The translations under genes and the position numbers were made by a program. Below, one piece after another: positions 51,983 to 60,755 of a DNA stretch of 64,000 bases. The DNA lies in NCBI RefSeq assembly GCF_014297285.1, contig NZ_JACOQI010000008.1, forward strand, positions 62,001-126,000, read 5' to 3'. The notes beneath the pieces were generated by a model, which did not search any database, had not been told where the DNA came from, and worked only from the letters and a program-made list of their open reading frames with translations. Source of the stretch: Dysosmobacter segnis (GTDB lineage Bacteria > Bacillota > Clostridia > Oscillospirales > Oscillospiraceae). Position 1 is the stretch's first letter, and every line of letters begins with the position of its first letter.

Positions 51983-53724
51983 CACATCTCCTTGTCTATT
52001 GGCAATGCCAGCATGATCTGTGTTCCAGATCCCGGATGGGACCGAATGGTAAGGGAGGCCTGATCGCCGTAAAGCAGATTCAGCCGCCGCAGAATATTAG
52101 GCAAAGCAATATGATTGTGCCGTCCGGCCTCCTGCGCTTTCTCCAGATCCACTTCCGCCGGATCAAATCCTACGCCGTCATCCTCCACTCGAACGCAGAC
52201 GCTGCTGTCCTCTTCCCATAACCGTACCATGACGCTGCCAAGCCCCCGCCGCGGCTCAAGACCGTGGACCACAGCATTTTCCACAAGAGGCTGAATCGTC
52301 AGCCTTGGTACGAGGCAGTGTAAAATATCCTCATCCTCATAATCGACAGAAAAGTGCAGATTCGCCGCTCCGAAACGGCTCTGCTGCAGATCCATGTAAT
52401 AGCGGACATAGTCAAGTTCTTGGGCGAAGGTGATCTTCTGGCTTCCTCCGCCGGCACCCATGTTGCCCCGCAAAAGCTGAGCCAGATCCGTAACCATACG
52501 GGAAAGGTCCTTTAAACCCGCTTCCACGCAGCGCATATGGATCGTTTCCAGGACATTGAATACAAAATGAGGATTGATCTGAGCTGCCAAAAGTCTGGAT
52601 TCACTTTCGCGCAGCGCAATACCCTTTTGATAAGTTTCCTCAAAAGCAGCGTCCAAATGATCGGCCATGGCATTGAAGGCCTCTTCCAACACCGCAAGCT
52701 CCCGACAGTTACTGCAGGGCATTCTTGCCGTATAATCCGATGCAGCCATGCGCCGCAGCGCCGTTTCCATATCCCGCAAAGGCCGCATTACCAGATAATA
52801 CCCCAGCGAGGCAGCGGCTGTCGTCAGTAACAGGATCAGAATACAGGACACAAAAAAAATCAGATTTGTACTCCATACCTGGTTGTAAATTGCTGCTGCC
52901 GGAACAAACACATCCATTTGCATCTGGCAGCCTTGGATCTGTCTGCTGACATGGTAGTAGCGGTCTCGGCTGTGGCCTGTACCCAATCGTGAAAAGCTCT
53001 CCATATTCGAATCTGCGATCACTCTGTCCGCAGTTTCCGGTTCATCTCCCAGAGTGTAAAGCGGTTCGCCGTCTGTGTTGCTGAGAATCAGGCAGGTGCC
53101 GGGATACAGTTCCATCAACCCATCCGCATTGACCATAGAACTCACATCCAGTTCCATCACCAGCTTGCCCAAGTGCGCCATGGTGTCAATGTTTTTATAA
53201 TCCAGCAGAAAATACACCATATTCTCCGGCGCACCGGGAATCTGAAACAGCGTTTTGGCCGAGGACAGTTCCAGACTCTGGTTACAGATGTTCTCCATGC
53301 GGCGTTGTTCCTGCGCATAGCCCCCCTTGGCGGAATAAAAGGTGTACTGACCGTCGTCCCGAAAAAGATAAATACTGCTCAGCACATTACGGCTCCAGGC
53401 GGATTGATAGGCTGTTACGCTGCCTACCATCTGTTCCAAGGCGCCACGTCCCATACTGCTCAGATAAAATTCTGTTCTCTGCATGTTCTTTTGCAGCATA
53501 GGGTCTCCCAGCGCGCTGAAGGCCACCTCTCGAGCCAATTCCATAGAGTTTTTCACGGAGGAATTGGTCTGATCGATGTAAAAGCCTACATTTGCCTGTG
53601 CCTGTGTTTCCATTCGCTCCGGAACTGTGCGGAAAAACACCAAGAATGTCAGAATAGACGGTGCTAAAATCGTAATCGTTACAATGGTCAGTAACCGCAG
53701 CAACAAGGATTTCTGCCGTTTCAT
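51982..53724 (-). CDS. YesM-type sensor histidine kinase
   Basis: 580 residues. A first membrane helix (about 8-32) and an extracellular sensing domain of about 240 residues are followed by a second helix (LIFFVSCILILLLTTAAASL) and a HAMP domain. The His_kinase box is QINPHFVFNVLETIH (about 385), and the GHKL ATPase (VENAVVHGL, VEDDGVGFD) runs to the C-terminus. It is divergent from the importer genes at 54026 across a 300-base regulatory region, so it probably senses extracellular sugar or the loaded binding protein and drives that operon through the YesN-type regulator. Confidence 0.93.
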   Translation of the reverse strand: MKRQKSLLLRLLTIVTITILAPSILTFLVFFRTVPERMETQAQANVGFYIDQTNSSVKNSMELAREVAFSALGDPMLQKNMQRTEFYLSSMGRGALEQMVGSVTAYQSAWSRNVLSSIYLFRDDGQYTFYSAKGGYAQEQRRMENICNQSLELSSAKTLFQIPGAPENMVYFLLDYKNIDTMAHLGKLVMELDVSSMVNADGLMELYPGTCLILSNTDGEPLYTLGDEPETADRVIADSNMESFSRLGTGHSRDRYYHVSRQIQGCQMQMDVFVPAAAIYNQVWSTNLIFFVSCILILLLTTAAASLGYYLVMRPLRDMETALRRMAASDYTARMPCSNCRELAVLEEAFNAMADHLDAAFEETYQKGIALRESESRLLAAQINPHFVFNVLETIHMRCVEAGLKDLSRMVTDLAQLLRGNMGAGGGSQKITFAQELDYVRYYMDLQQSRFGAANLHFSVDYEDEDILHCLVPRLTIQPLVENAVVHGLEPRRGLGSVMVRLWEEDSSVCVRVEDDGVGFDPAEVDLEKAQEAGRHNHIALPNILRRLNLLYGDQASLTIRSHPGSGTQIMLALPIDKEM

Positions 53725-54025
53725 GTTTCATTCACCTCTCCGATGTTCCCGCGTTTCTCGTTTTGTCTAAAACAATATAGCAGATATCTGCTGGTGAGGC
53801 AAGTCGCTGCAAATTGATCGAGCTTTAAGGATAAATAAAATTTCATCGTTTTTAATAATAAATTTTAGTAGTTTTCGCTGGCAGCACAGCATTTTATCCT
53901 GTCAGAACAGATTTGCCTAAGAATCAGGACAAAAGAATCTTATTACTTTTCACAGACGATATGGTACAATGTGAATTACAAAGAGGCTTGTACTGCGCGC
54001 CTCTCATATAAAAGGAGGAAAAAGT
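53725..54025. promoter_or_regulatory. Divergent promoter region, sensor kinase / importer
   Basis: AT-rich, 300 bases. On the plus strand TTACTT (53943) and TACAAT (53965-53970, with an extended TGG before it) are spaced 16 bases, about 55 bases before the binding-protein gene. The phosphorylated YesN-type regulator presumably binds here. Confidence 0.55.
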
Positions 54026-55342
54026 ATGAAAAGAATGTTCGCCTGCCTTCTCTCCCTTGCGATGCTGCTGGCCCTTATTGGCTGCGGTGGGTCATCTTCC
54101 CAACCCTCCAACAGTGAGGACAGTGCTTCCAGCAAAGAAATCGTGATCAAATATCCCACCTTTCAGGTCGGTGCCAACACGGCAGCTCCTGTTGTTGCCA
54201 AGTTGGTAGAAGAATTCAACGCCGAATATGCCGGTAAGTACCGCATTGAGGTGGAAGATGTTCCTGGCGATGCCAACTATGCCGATAAAATCAAAGTCAT
54301 GATTTCCTCCGGGGAGTTGCCTCCTGTGGTTTACGGCGGCGGCTATAAGCTGCTGGATCTGGCACTGCAGGCTGATCTGGTTGTGGATCTGACCGATGCC
54401 GTTAACGCTGACCCGGAGTGGAAGGCCATGTACAACGAGACTTGGGAATCCACAGACTGCCGTGACGGCAGAATATACGCATCTTCTTCCGAGGGACAGT
54501 TGATCGGTTATTACTATAATAAGGAACTGTTTAATCAGGCTGGTATCAAGCCCGCTGAAACCTGGGAGGAATTCTTCGACAACTGCGATCGTCTTCTGGC
54601 CGCTGGCATCACGCCGCTGGCCATGGATACCGCCGACGGCGCTTGGTGCACACAGCTTCTGCTCGGCGCCATGATCGCTGGCAGCGGCGATGAAGGTCTT
54701 GAGTTCATGAACACTTCTTATCCCACCAACTATAACATTCCCAGCGTGGTGGATGCCATTGCCAAGATTCAGAAGCTTTATCAAACCTGCACGACCTTGG
54801 ATGCCAACGGCGGCGCTTATGAGAATGCAGCCAATAACTTCTTCTCCGAAAACGTGGCTATGATCTGCAATGGCCCCTGGATGATTGGCGATTTCTCTGA
54901 TACCTCCAAAACCACTGAGGGCTTTTCCGATAAGGTTGGTGTTGCGACCTATCCCGGTGGATTTGTCTATGATGCCCCTATTGAGGGTATGTTCGTTACC
55001 AAGCAGTCTGATCCTGCTCTTGAAGAGGCTGGTATTGCCATGGTGAAGTTCTTCACCAGCCCCAAGGCCCAGCAGACTGCTCTGGAAACGCAGGGCATGG
55101 TTCCCGCCGGTGCCACCGTGGAAATCACCCAGACCGCACTGGACGCGTTTCCCCTGTTGGCTGACTTCCTGGAGCAGGCTTCCGTCTGCGAAAAGCGCGG
55201 CAACACTTTGACCGGCCTGATGGTCCCCGGTTTGGAGGATACTTTCAGTGCTGAACTGCCCAACTTGGCTTCCGGTGCTGATACGCCCGAGCAGTTCTGT
55301 CAGGTTCTGACGGACTTTGCCACCGCCAACCCTGTGACCTGA
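54026..55342 (+). CDS. Sugar ABC importer binding lipoprotein
   Basis: 438 residues with signal MKRMFACLLSLAMLLALIGC (lipobox LIGC). The mature protein is a family-1 extracellular solute-binding protein (YPTFQVGANTAAPVVAKLVE, IGYYYNKELFNQAGIKPAET, GVATYPGGFVYDAPIEGMFV), typical for oligosaccharides or sugar conjugates. AAAGGAGG precedes the ATG. It is the first gene of a three-gene importer operon and is the probable partner sensed with the YesMN pair. A strong hairpin follows it. Confidence 0.93.
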   Translation: MKRMFACLLSLAMLLALIGCGGSSSQPSNSEDSASSKEIVIKYPTFQVGANTAAPVVAKLVEEFNAEYAGKYRIEVEDVPGDANYADKIKVMISSGELPPVVYGGGYKLLDLALQADLVVDLTDAVNADPEWKAMYNETWESTDCRDGRIYASSSEGQLIGYYYNKELFNQAGIKPAETWEEFFDNCDRLLAAGITPLAMDTADGAWCTQLLLGAMIAGSGDEGLEFMNTSYPTNYNIPSVVDAIAKIQKLYQTCTTLDANGGAYENAANNFFSENVAMICNGPWMIGDFSDTSKTTEGFSDKVGVATYPGGFVYDAPIEGMFVTKQSDPALEEAGIAMVKFFTSPKAQQTALETQGMVPAGATVEITQTALDAFPLLADFLEQASVCEKRGNTLTGLMVPGLEDTFSAELPNLASGADTPEQFCQVLTDFATANPVT

Positions 55343-55360
55343 TCTGCTACAACTTCGCGG

Positions 55361-55393
55361 AGCGGGCTGCCGAATGTAGTTCGGCAGCCCGCT
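55361..55393 (+). terminator. Intra-operon hairpin after the binding-protein gene
   Basis: Perfect 14-bp arms AGCGGGCTGCCGAA/TTCGGCAGCCCGCT with a TGTAG loop but no T-run. It is more likely an mRNA-stabilising or partial-termination element that raises binding protein over permeases. Confidence 0.7.
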
Positions 55394-55437
55394 TCCCCCC
55401 ACATTCTACCGACTTACCGCCTCCAAGGAGATGGACC

Positions 55438-56310
55438 ATGAAACAACGAAACACCGGGTGGATCGCTCTATTTTTGGCCCCCACCTGTATTATTTTCCTA
55501 TTGATCTTTGCAATCCCGCTGGTCATGGTTTTCGCAACGTCCCTATTTGACTATCGTTTGCTACCACGGACCTTTGAGTTCATCGGTTTCAGTAACTTTA
55601 TAAAACTTTTTACACAGGATGCCAAATTTCTGCCGGTATTGAAGAACACAGTGGTTTGGATCGCCATTCACTGCGTCCTCCATGTGGCGCTTGGCACCGT
55701 TCTGGCATTTATTCTGTACAAAAAGCCCCATGGCTGGAAATTTGTCCGCGTGACCTACATGATTCCGAATATTATCTCTCAGTCCGCTATCGCCATGATC
55801 TTTTTGAATCTGTACAATGCGCAGTACGGCGCTTTGAACTCTCTTCTCAAGGCAATCGGTCTGGAACACTTACAGCATAACTGGCTATTCGACACGGCTA
55901 CCGCTTTCCCGGCTGTAACGATGACATGGTTCATCTTTGCTGGCTATACCACCACATTGGTGTTGGCCCAGTGCCTGAGCACGGACGAAAGCATTATTGA
56001 AGCCGCTAAAATCGACGGCGCCACCAGTTTTCAGATCGACCGGCTGGTAATGTTTCCCCTGGTCAAACGCATGATCGGCACTACGGTCATCATGGCTGCT
56101 ACATATATGCTCCAGATGTTCTCCATGATCTATATCACCACCGGCGGCGGCCCTGGCGTTTCCACTGCCAACTTGCCGCTGTACCTGTACACCACCGTGA
56201 AAGCCAATAACTACGGTTACGCCAACTCCATCGGCGTTGTCATCATCATTGTGGGCTTTATCACCATGACGCTGATTAACCGTTTGTTCGGTATGAATAA
56301 AGAGGACTGA
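55438..56310 (+). CDS. Sugar ABC importer permease (MalF/UgpA type)
   Basis: 290 residues, six helices (IALFLAPTCIIFLLIFAIPL at the start) and the EAA loop EAAKIDGATSFQIDRLVMFP. It is typical of carbohydrate-uptake family 1 permease A. It is two bases from the next permease gene, so translation is coupled. No ATPase gene is present in the operon. Confidence 0.93.
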   Translation: MKQRNTGWIALFLAPTCIIFLLIFAIPLVMVFATSLFDYRLLPRTFEFIGFSNFIKLFTQDAKFLPVLKNTVVWIAIHCVLHVALGTVLAFILYKKPHGWKFVRVTYMIPNIISQSAIAMIFLNLYNAQYGALNSLLKAIGLEHLQHNWLFDTATAFPAVTMTWFIFAGYTTTLVLAQCLSTDESIIEAAKIDGATSFQIDRLVMFPLVKRMIGTTVIMAATYMLQMFSMIYITTGGGPGVSTANLPLYLYTTVKANNYGYANSIGVVIIIVGFITMTLINRLFGMNKED

Positions 56311-56312
56311 TC

Positions 56313-57158
56313 ATGACACATTTTAAGCTAAGCCCCAAGCAGAAGGCTGCCCGCGTTTTTTCCTATCTCTTTATGGCGCTCTGCGTCCTCGTGGCGCTAT
56401 TCCCCATCGTTTGGGTGGTGCTGTCCTCCTTCAAAACCAACCGTGAAATCCTCTCTAACGGTTTGCAGCTGCCCAGCACTTTCAGTTTCTCCGGCTATAA
56501 GCAGGCTTTGGAGATGGCTCCTATTTTGAAATTCTTCGTCAATAGTCTTATTGTCTCATTCGCCAGTACGGCTTTGAATGTTTTCATTCTGGCGATGGCG
56601 GGATATGTATTCGCTAAGAAAAAATTCCGCTTCAAAAATCTCATATTCGGGATCCTGTCCCTTTCCATGGTGATCCCATCCACCGCGCTCATGAGTCCCG
56701 TGTACACGGTAATCACCAAGCTACACCTGTATGACACCAAGATGGCGCTTATTCTGGTCTATACCGCATTGAACATGCCCATTTCCCTGATGATCCTGCG
56801 TTCAGCCTTCGCCGCTATTCCCACGGAATTGGAAGAAGCAGCCTATATTGACGGAGCCGGTTTTTTCCGCACGTTCTGGCAGGTGATGATGCCCTGTGCT
56901 AAAGGTGGTCTGGCCAGCGCGGCAGTATTGGCTTTTCTTGGGAGCTGGAACGAGTTTACATTTGCCCTGCTGCTCACCAGTTCTACCAGTACGCGAACGC
57001 TGCCGCTGTCGCTGAGCTACTTCACCTCTCAGTTCAGCTTCAATTACACCGCTATGTTCGCGGCGATTACCATTGCGGTCCTACCCAGCATCATCGTATT
57101 CTCCATATTCCAGGAGCAGGTATGCTCCAGCCTGACCGCCGGCTCTGTAAAGGGTTGA
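56313..57158 (+). CDS. Sugar ABC importer permease (MalG/UgpE type)
   Basis: 281 residues with six helices and the EAA loop EEAAYIDGAGFFRTFWQVMM, the family-1 permease B. It pairs with the preceding gene. The ATP-hydrolysing subunit must come from elsewhere, most simply the MsmK/UgpC-type ATPase at 42737. Confidence 0.93.
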   Translation: MTHFKLSPKQKAARVFSYLFMALCVLVALFPIVWVVLSSFKTNREILSNGLQLPSTFSFSGYKQALEMAPILKFFVNSLIVSFASTALNVFILAMAGYVFAKKKFRFKNLIFGILSLSMVIPSTALMSPVYTVITKLHLYDTKMALILVYTALNMPISLMILRSAFAAIPTELEEAAYIDGAGFFRTFWQVMMPCAKGGLASAAVLAFLGSWNEFTFALLLTSSTSTRTLPLSLSYFTSQFSFNYTAMFAAITIAVLPSIIVFSIFQEQVCSSLTAGSVKG

Positions 57159-57258
57159 GATCGTTAAACTCCAAGGTACGCCGCTCGGTCTGCTATCCGC
57201 AGAACCGGTCCCGCAAAACAGCTGATCCGTCAACTGTCTGACCATAATTATTAAAAAG

Positions 57259-57286
57259 GGATATGCACCGTGAACGGTGCATATCC
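57259..57286 (-). terminator. Minus-strand terminator
   Basis: Perfect 12-bp arms GGATATGCACCG/CGGTGCATATCC; on the minus strand CTTTTTAA follows. It stops transcription from the IS66 wreck before it reaches the importer operon. Confidence 0.7.
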
Positions 57287-57316
57287 GTAAGCGTAAAATC
57301 TAACCACGTATAAAAG

Positions 57317-57366
57317 GCCGCCATCTCAAGGAGCTTTTGCTCACTGAGATGGCGGTCATCTATTTT
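57317..57366 (+). terminator. Plus-strand terminator after the importer operon
   Basis: 11-bp stem CCGCCATCTCA (57318-57328) with TGAGATGGCGG (57345-57355), then TCATCTATTTTT. Confidence 0.75.
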
Positions 57367-58035
57367 TGCGGCATATAGCATTCTTCCGGAGCGCTCGCGG
57401 GAAGCAGCTTTTCAGCCCATGCCTCATCTGTTTCGCTTAGACCCGGCGCATTTTGCAGGAGCCAGAGCAGATATTGGTACGGGTCCAAGTCGTTTTCCTT
57501 CGCCGTTTCGTAATGGGAAGAGGACATAATTCCGCCCCATAACAAAGGGCTTTATGCTGCGCTCGGCACGGTTGTTGCTCAGTTCCAGACGGCCATCTTC
57601 CAGATATCGAACGAGATATGGCCATTGTTCTTTCAGGTAGTGCAGTGCTTTGCCAAGTGCGGATTTCGGCGCTGTCCGGGGGATCAGATCATTTGCCCAT
57701 GCCAATAAAGCGTCTAAAACAGGCTTAGCCTGCTCCAGCCGCTTGGTATAGCGTTCTTCCGGTTTCAATTCCGCAAATGACTGTTCCAACTGGAACAGCT
57801 TCGCAAAATAGCACAGCGCCTCTGCTGCCTTGGAGGTTTGCTGCTGTTCCTTGGGCAATGCGGTCAGTGCCTCATCAAATTTACGTCGGGCATGAGCTGC
57901 GCAGCCCACCACTCGGATGCGTTCCGGCAGCTTGTGGTATCCTTGGTATCTATCTGCATGAAGCCAGCCAGAGAACCCGTCCAGAAATTCTTCCGCGTGT
58001 TTTGCTTTTCGGTCCTCTTGGTACTCAGCTTTCCA
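57360..58035 (-). pseudogene. IS66-family transposase remnant (truncated and frameshifted)
   Basis: From about 58035 the frame reads EDRKAKHAEEFLDGFSGWLH and continues with CAAHARRKFDEAL and SNNRAERSIKPFVMGRN, the IS66 TnpC core. Near 57540 a short deletion shifts the frame; the C-terminus (SSHYETAKENDLDPYQYLLW…LLPASAPEECY) continues in another frame to 57360. The N-terminal half of TnpC and the tnpA/tnpB partners are absent. At about 58030 it joins IS3-type coding sequence on the opposite strand. Confidence 0.8.
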
Positions 58036-58261
58036 CAACAAGCTCGTGCAGGCGGGAATGCCGCAGAGTATGTCCCGCGTAGCGCATTGCATTGATAACG
58101 GCCCGATGGAGGGCTTCTGGGGCATTTTGAAGCAGGAACGCTATTATGGCAGACGGTTTACCAGCAAGCACGAGCTTGTGCAGATGATTGAGACCTATAT
58201 CCATTATTACAACACCAGACGGGTGCAGCGTAAACTGGGCGTGTTGACGCCGATGGAATAG
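58030..58261 (+). pseudogene. IS3-family (IS150-like) integrase, C-terminal remnant
   Basis: About 75 residues of the DDE integrase C-terminus are left: MPQSMSRVAHCIDNGPMEGF with the D and E region, GILKQERYYGRRFTS, and YIHYYNTRRVQRKLGVLTPM. The typical element has two genes (orfA, orfB) totalling about 1.2 kb. The rest is missing at the junction with the IS66 remnant. Confidence 0.8.
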
Positions 58262-58505
58262 CACGAACTTGGTCTCGCCGCATAAAAAGCGGCCAGCAGC
58301 GAATGGCTGCTGGCCGGGAAAACTTTATATTTTTTCACTGTCCTCTTGACGGGATACGGTTCACGCTTTCGGGCGCTTTTTATCGTAAATGCAGCATTGC
58401 GGAGCGAAATAACATTGGCTTGACGGGCAGCGGTCTAAAGCAACTGTTCAGGGCAGCGTAGCAAATCAGGTAAGGCAGCCGTTTTAAACTCCAGCAGAAT
58501 CATTT
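58262..58505. other. IS3 remnant end and intergenic DNA
   Basis: An 11-bp hairpin CGGCCAGCAGC/GCTGCTGGCCG (58290-58316) is followed by an IS150-type right end (TGTCCTCTTGACGGG near 58340). No gene is seen up to the PfkB kinase stop. Confidence 0.55.
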
Positions 58506-59372
58506 TTATGTACCGATCTCCCCGGTTTCAGGAAATAGACCGCTTTCTGCGATTGCAATGGGATGCCCCATGGCGCCGTGATGAAGACAACACTTCGCAG
58601 CAAATCCGGACGCATCGGCAGCAGCTGCTGCCGCATCTGCGCCGTTATCGTAAAAGGCCCGCAGGAAAGCTGCAATAAAGCCGTCTCCCGCGCCTAAGGC
58701 ATCAACCGCATCCACCGGTGTGGCAGGCACATGCCACTTCTTTCCGTGGGAGATCCCGCAGGCGCCGCGCAGTCCCATGGTGAAGATAACTTCCGGCACT
58801 CCGCACTCTGCGGCAAAGGATGCAAACTCCATAGCCTGTTCCTCACTGCGTTCACCGGCCGAAAAAAAAGCAAAACGCAACAGCGGCGCCAGACGCGCCA
58901 CATTGTCGTGGGTAAAACCGTCGCTGGAAAAGTCCATAGACAAGTCTGCGCAGTGGCTCAACGCCGGCAGCGCATCGTCCAGACCGCTGTGAATACTAGA
59001 GTGCACCACATCAAATGTAGCCGCATACATTCGATCTGCACTGGTAATAATTGGACGGTACAGGTTTTGCACAGTCTCCTGTCCGTTATTGCCCGAGAAA
59101 GCCCGGTCGCCTTGATCATCCAGTGTAATGTAGTTGCAGGCTGTACGACCTACGCCCCGGCGCAGGCGTGAAATGTCCACATTTTCCGTCTGCAATACGG
59201 TGCGGAAATGTTCGCCGGCAGCGTCTGTTGCCAGTACCCCTATGTAACCGCTTTTTTCTGCACCGGCCCGTTTGGCCAGTACAGCCACATTAGCAGCATT
59301 TCCGCCGGGATACAGTTCTCCGCGGAAAAGATAGGCATCCATCACATTGTCACCCAAGCCGAGAAGTTTCAT
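58506..59372 (-). CDS. PfkB-family kinase, fructosamine/fructoselysine 6-kinase-like
   Basis: 288 residues: KLLGLGDNVMDAYLFRGELY, the glycine motif YPGGNAANVAVLAKRAGA, and the catalytic C-terminal signature DALGAGDGFIAAFLRAF. The short N-terminus and the pairing with an FrlB-like protein are typical of FrlD, which phosphorylates fructoselysine or other Amadori products. It lies 13 bases after the FrlB-like gene on the same strand. FrlD assignment is from context and motif resemblance, so the exact amino-sugar conjugate is uncertain. Confidence 0.85.
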   Translation of the reverse strand: MKLLGLGDNVMDAYLFRGELYPGGNAANVAVLAKRAGAEKSGYIGVLATDAAGEHFRTVLQTENVDISRLRRGVGRTACNYITLDDQGDRAFSGNNGQETVQNLYRPIITSADRMYAATFDVVHSSIHSGLDDALPALSHCADLSMDFSSDGFTHDNVARLAPLLRFAFFSAGERSEEQAMEFASFAAECGVPEVIFTMGLRGACGISHGKKWHVPATPVDAVDALGAGDGFIAAFLRAFYDNGADAAAAAADASGFAAKCCLHHGAMGHPIAIAESGLFPETGEIGT

Positions 59373-59385
59373 ACGCCCCCTCCTA

Positions 59386-60381
59386 TTAGTATTTCATGAT
59401 ACCCATATAGCGCCGGGAACTCATGGGATGTCCAAGCCGCTGAGAGAGCCTCAGACAGTAGTCAGAAGCAATGGCATGCAGCACCAGCGGGGCCACGATA
59501 TCCTGAACCTCTGCCGGAATCCCCGTCAAATCCAGGGCAGCGGCGTCCAACACCGTTAGCTTGTCGGTTACCCGCTGAAGGAACTTCACCGCCCGTTCCT
59601 CCACACTGCGCCACGGCCCGATCCCCAGGAATGCAACCACTGCCGTTTCTTTGTCAATTGCTTCACAGGCGCCATGGAACAATTCGCCTGCGTGGAGCGG
59701 AGATGAGTGGCGCCATACGGACTCCATAAAGGAACAGTTGGTGAGAATGTACGCAATGCAGCGATCTAAACCGGCGGAAACGGTATAGATGATGGGTTCC
59801 GTGCGGTGATTCGCGGCAAATTCCAGAGCTTCCGGCTTAAAACTAGCCGTCGCACGCCCGCACACTTCCTCCAAATTCTCCATAGCCGTTTCCATAATCG
59901 GCAAACGCTTTGTTCCTTCCCACACATCCAGTAAAGCAAACACCGTCTGATAGACCTCCGGGAAGATGGATAGCAGCAGCGGATAGGGATTCACCGGGTC
60001 ATCATAGTAGTAGATGGGGAAGTCCACAGCTTGCTCCAGAGGAGATTCAGGCGCCGTAGTATATGCAGCTGTCAAAGCGCCGCGCTCCTTAGCCAGTTGC
60101 GCCGCGCGGACGGTCTCTGCCGTGGTGCCGCTTTGAGAGTTGAGAACCACCAGACAATCCTCTCCCAGTCCCTTGGGCGGCTCTGCGGCAAACTCTGCCG
60201 CATTCACCGCCGCAGCGGAAACCTTATCCGTTTCCGCAGTCAAAATATATCGGAAAGGATCTAAGGTAGCCAGCGAACCACCGCAAGCCACAACCCACAC
60301 ATGGCGGATATTGCGTGACGCCACAGCTGCTGCCAAGGCTTCAATTTGCCGACGGACCAGTGCAATCTTTTCTTCGTGCAT
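59386..60381 (-). CDS. SIS-domain deglycase, FrlB-like
   Basis: 331 residues with two SIS domains: VWVVACGGSLATLDPFRYIL near residue 30, the Ser loop VVLNSQSGTTAETVRAAQLA near 80, and a second SIS from about 190 (HSSPLHAGELFHGACEAI with the conserved His-Glu). The C-terminus RRYMGIMKY matches the RRYM…Y ending common in FrlB. FrlB cleaves fructoselysine-6-phosphate to glucose-6-phosphate and lysine. TAGGAGGAG precedes the start. It forms a two-gene operon with the PfkB kinase. Confidence 0.87.
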   Translation of the reverse strand: MHEEKIALVRRQIEALAAAVASRNIRHVWVVACGGSLATLDPFRYILTAETDKVSAAAVNAAEFAAEPPKGLGEDCLVVLNSQSGTTAETVRAAQLAKERGALTAAYTTAPESPLEQAVDFPIYYYDDPVNPYPLLLSIFPEVYQTVFALLDVWEGTKRLPIMETAMENLEEVCGRATASFKPEALEFAANHRTEPIIYTVSAGLDRCIAYILTNCSFMESVWRHSSPLHAGELFHGACEAIDKETAVVAFLGIGPWRSVEERAVKFLQRVTDKLTVLDAAALDLTGIPAEVQDIVAPLVLHAIASDYCLRLSQRLGHPMSSRRYMGIMKY

Positions 60382-60479
60382 AAAAACTCCTCCTAAACAT
60401 ATTTTTCCTCATCTATCTCAGGCAGTTAAGTCCTGTAACGCTCTCTGCCGCATTTTGCTCAACTTTCTGAGTTTTTTTA

Positions 60480-60508
60480 AAAGTATCATGGTGCACGGAA
60501 AATGTAAA
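60480..60508 (-). promoter_or_regulatory. Probable promoter of the FrlB/FrlD-like operon
   Basis: Minus strand: TTTACA (60508-60503), a 17-base spacer and TACTTT (60485-60480), about 100 bases before the start. Confidence 0.5.
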
Positions 60509-60755
60509 TGGAATTTACGGCGGTCTTTCATGTAAATTTTTGTACCAACCTTGCTAAAAAATCAAACCCCAATTAAGCCGGACAGCCATCACATTCCGAC
60601 TTGGTTCTCGGTGGCAAAGAGATTAAGTAGTGCTTACTGAACGGCGCAAAAAATCTCGGAAACCATTGAAAACACTGGGAGAAACAAGGGTAATATGGTA
60701 TAATATCTGCAAAAGGATTCAGGAGTTCTAAAGAAAAAGTTTGCAGGTGATGAAG

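Noticed and set aside
54092..55402. 436-residue minus-strand frame opposite the binding-protein gene
   Set aside because: It is antisense to a lipoprotein with a signal peptide and family motifs.
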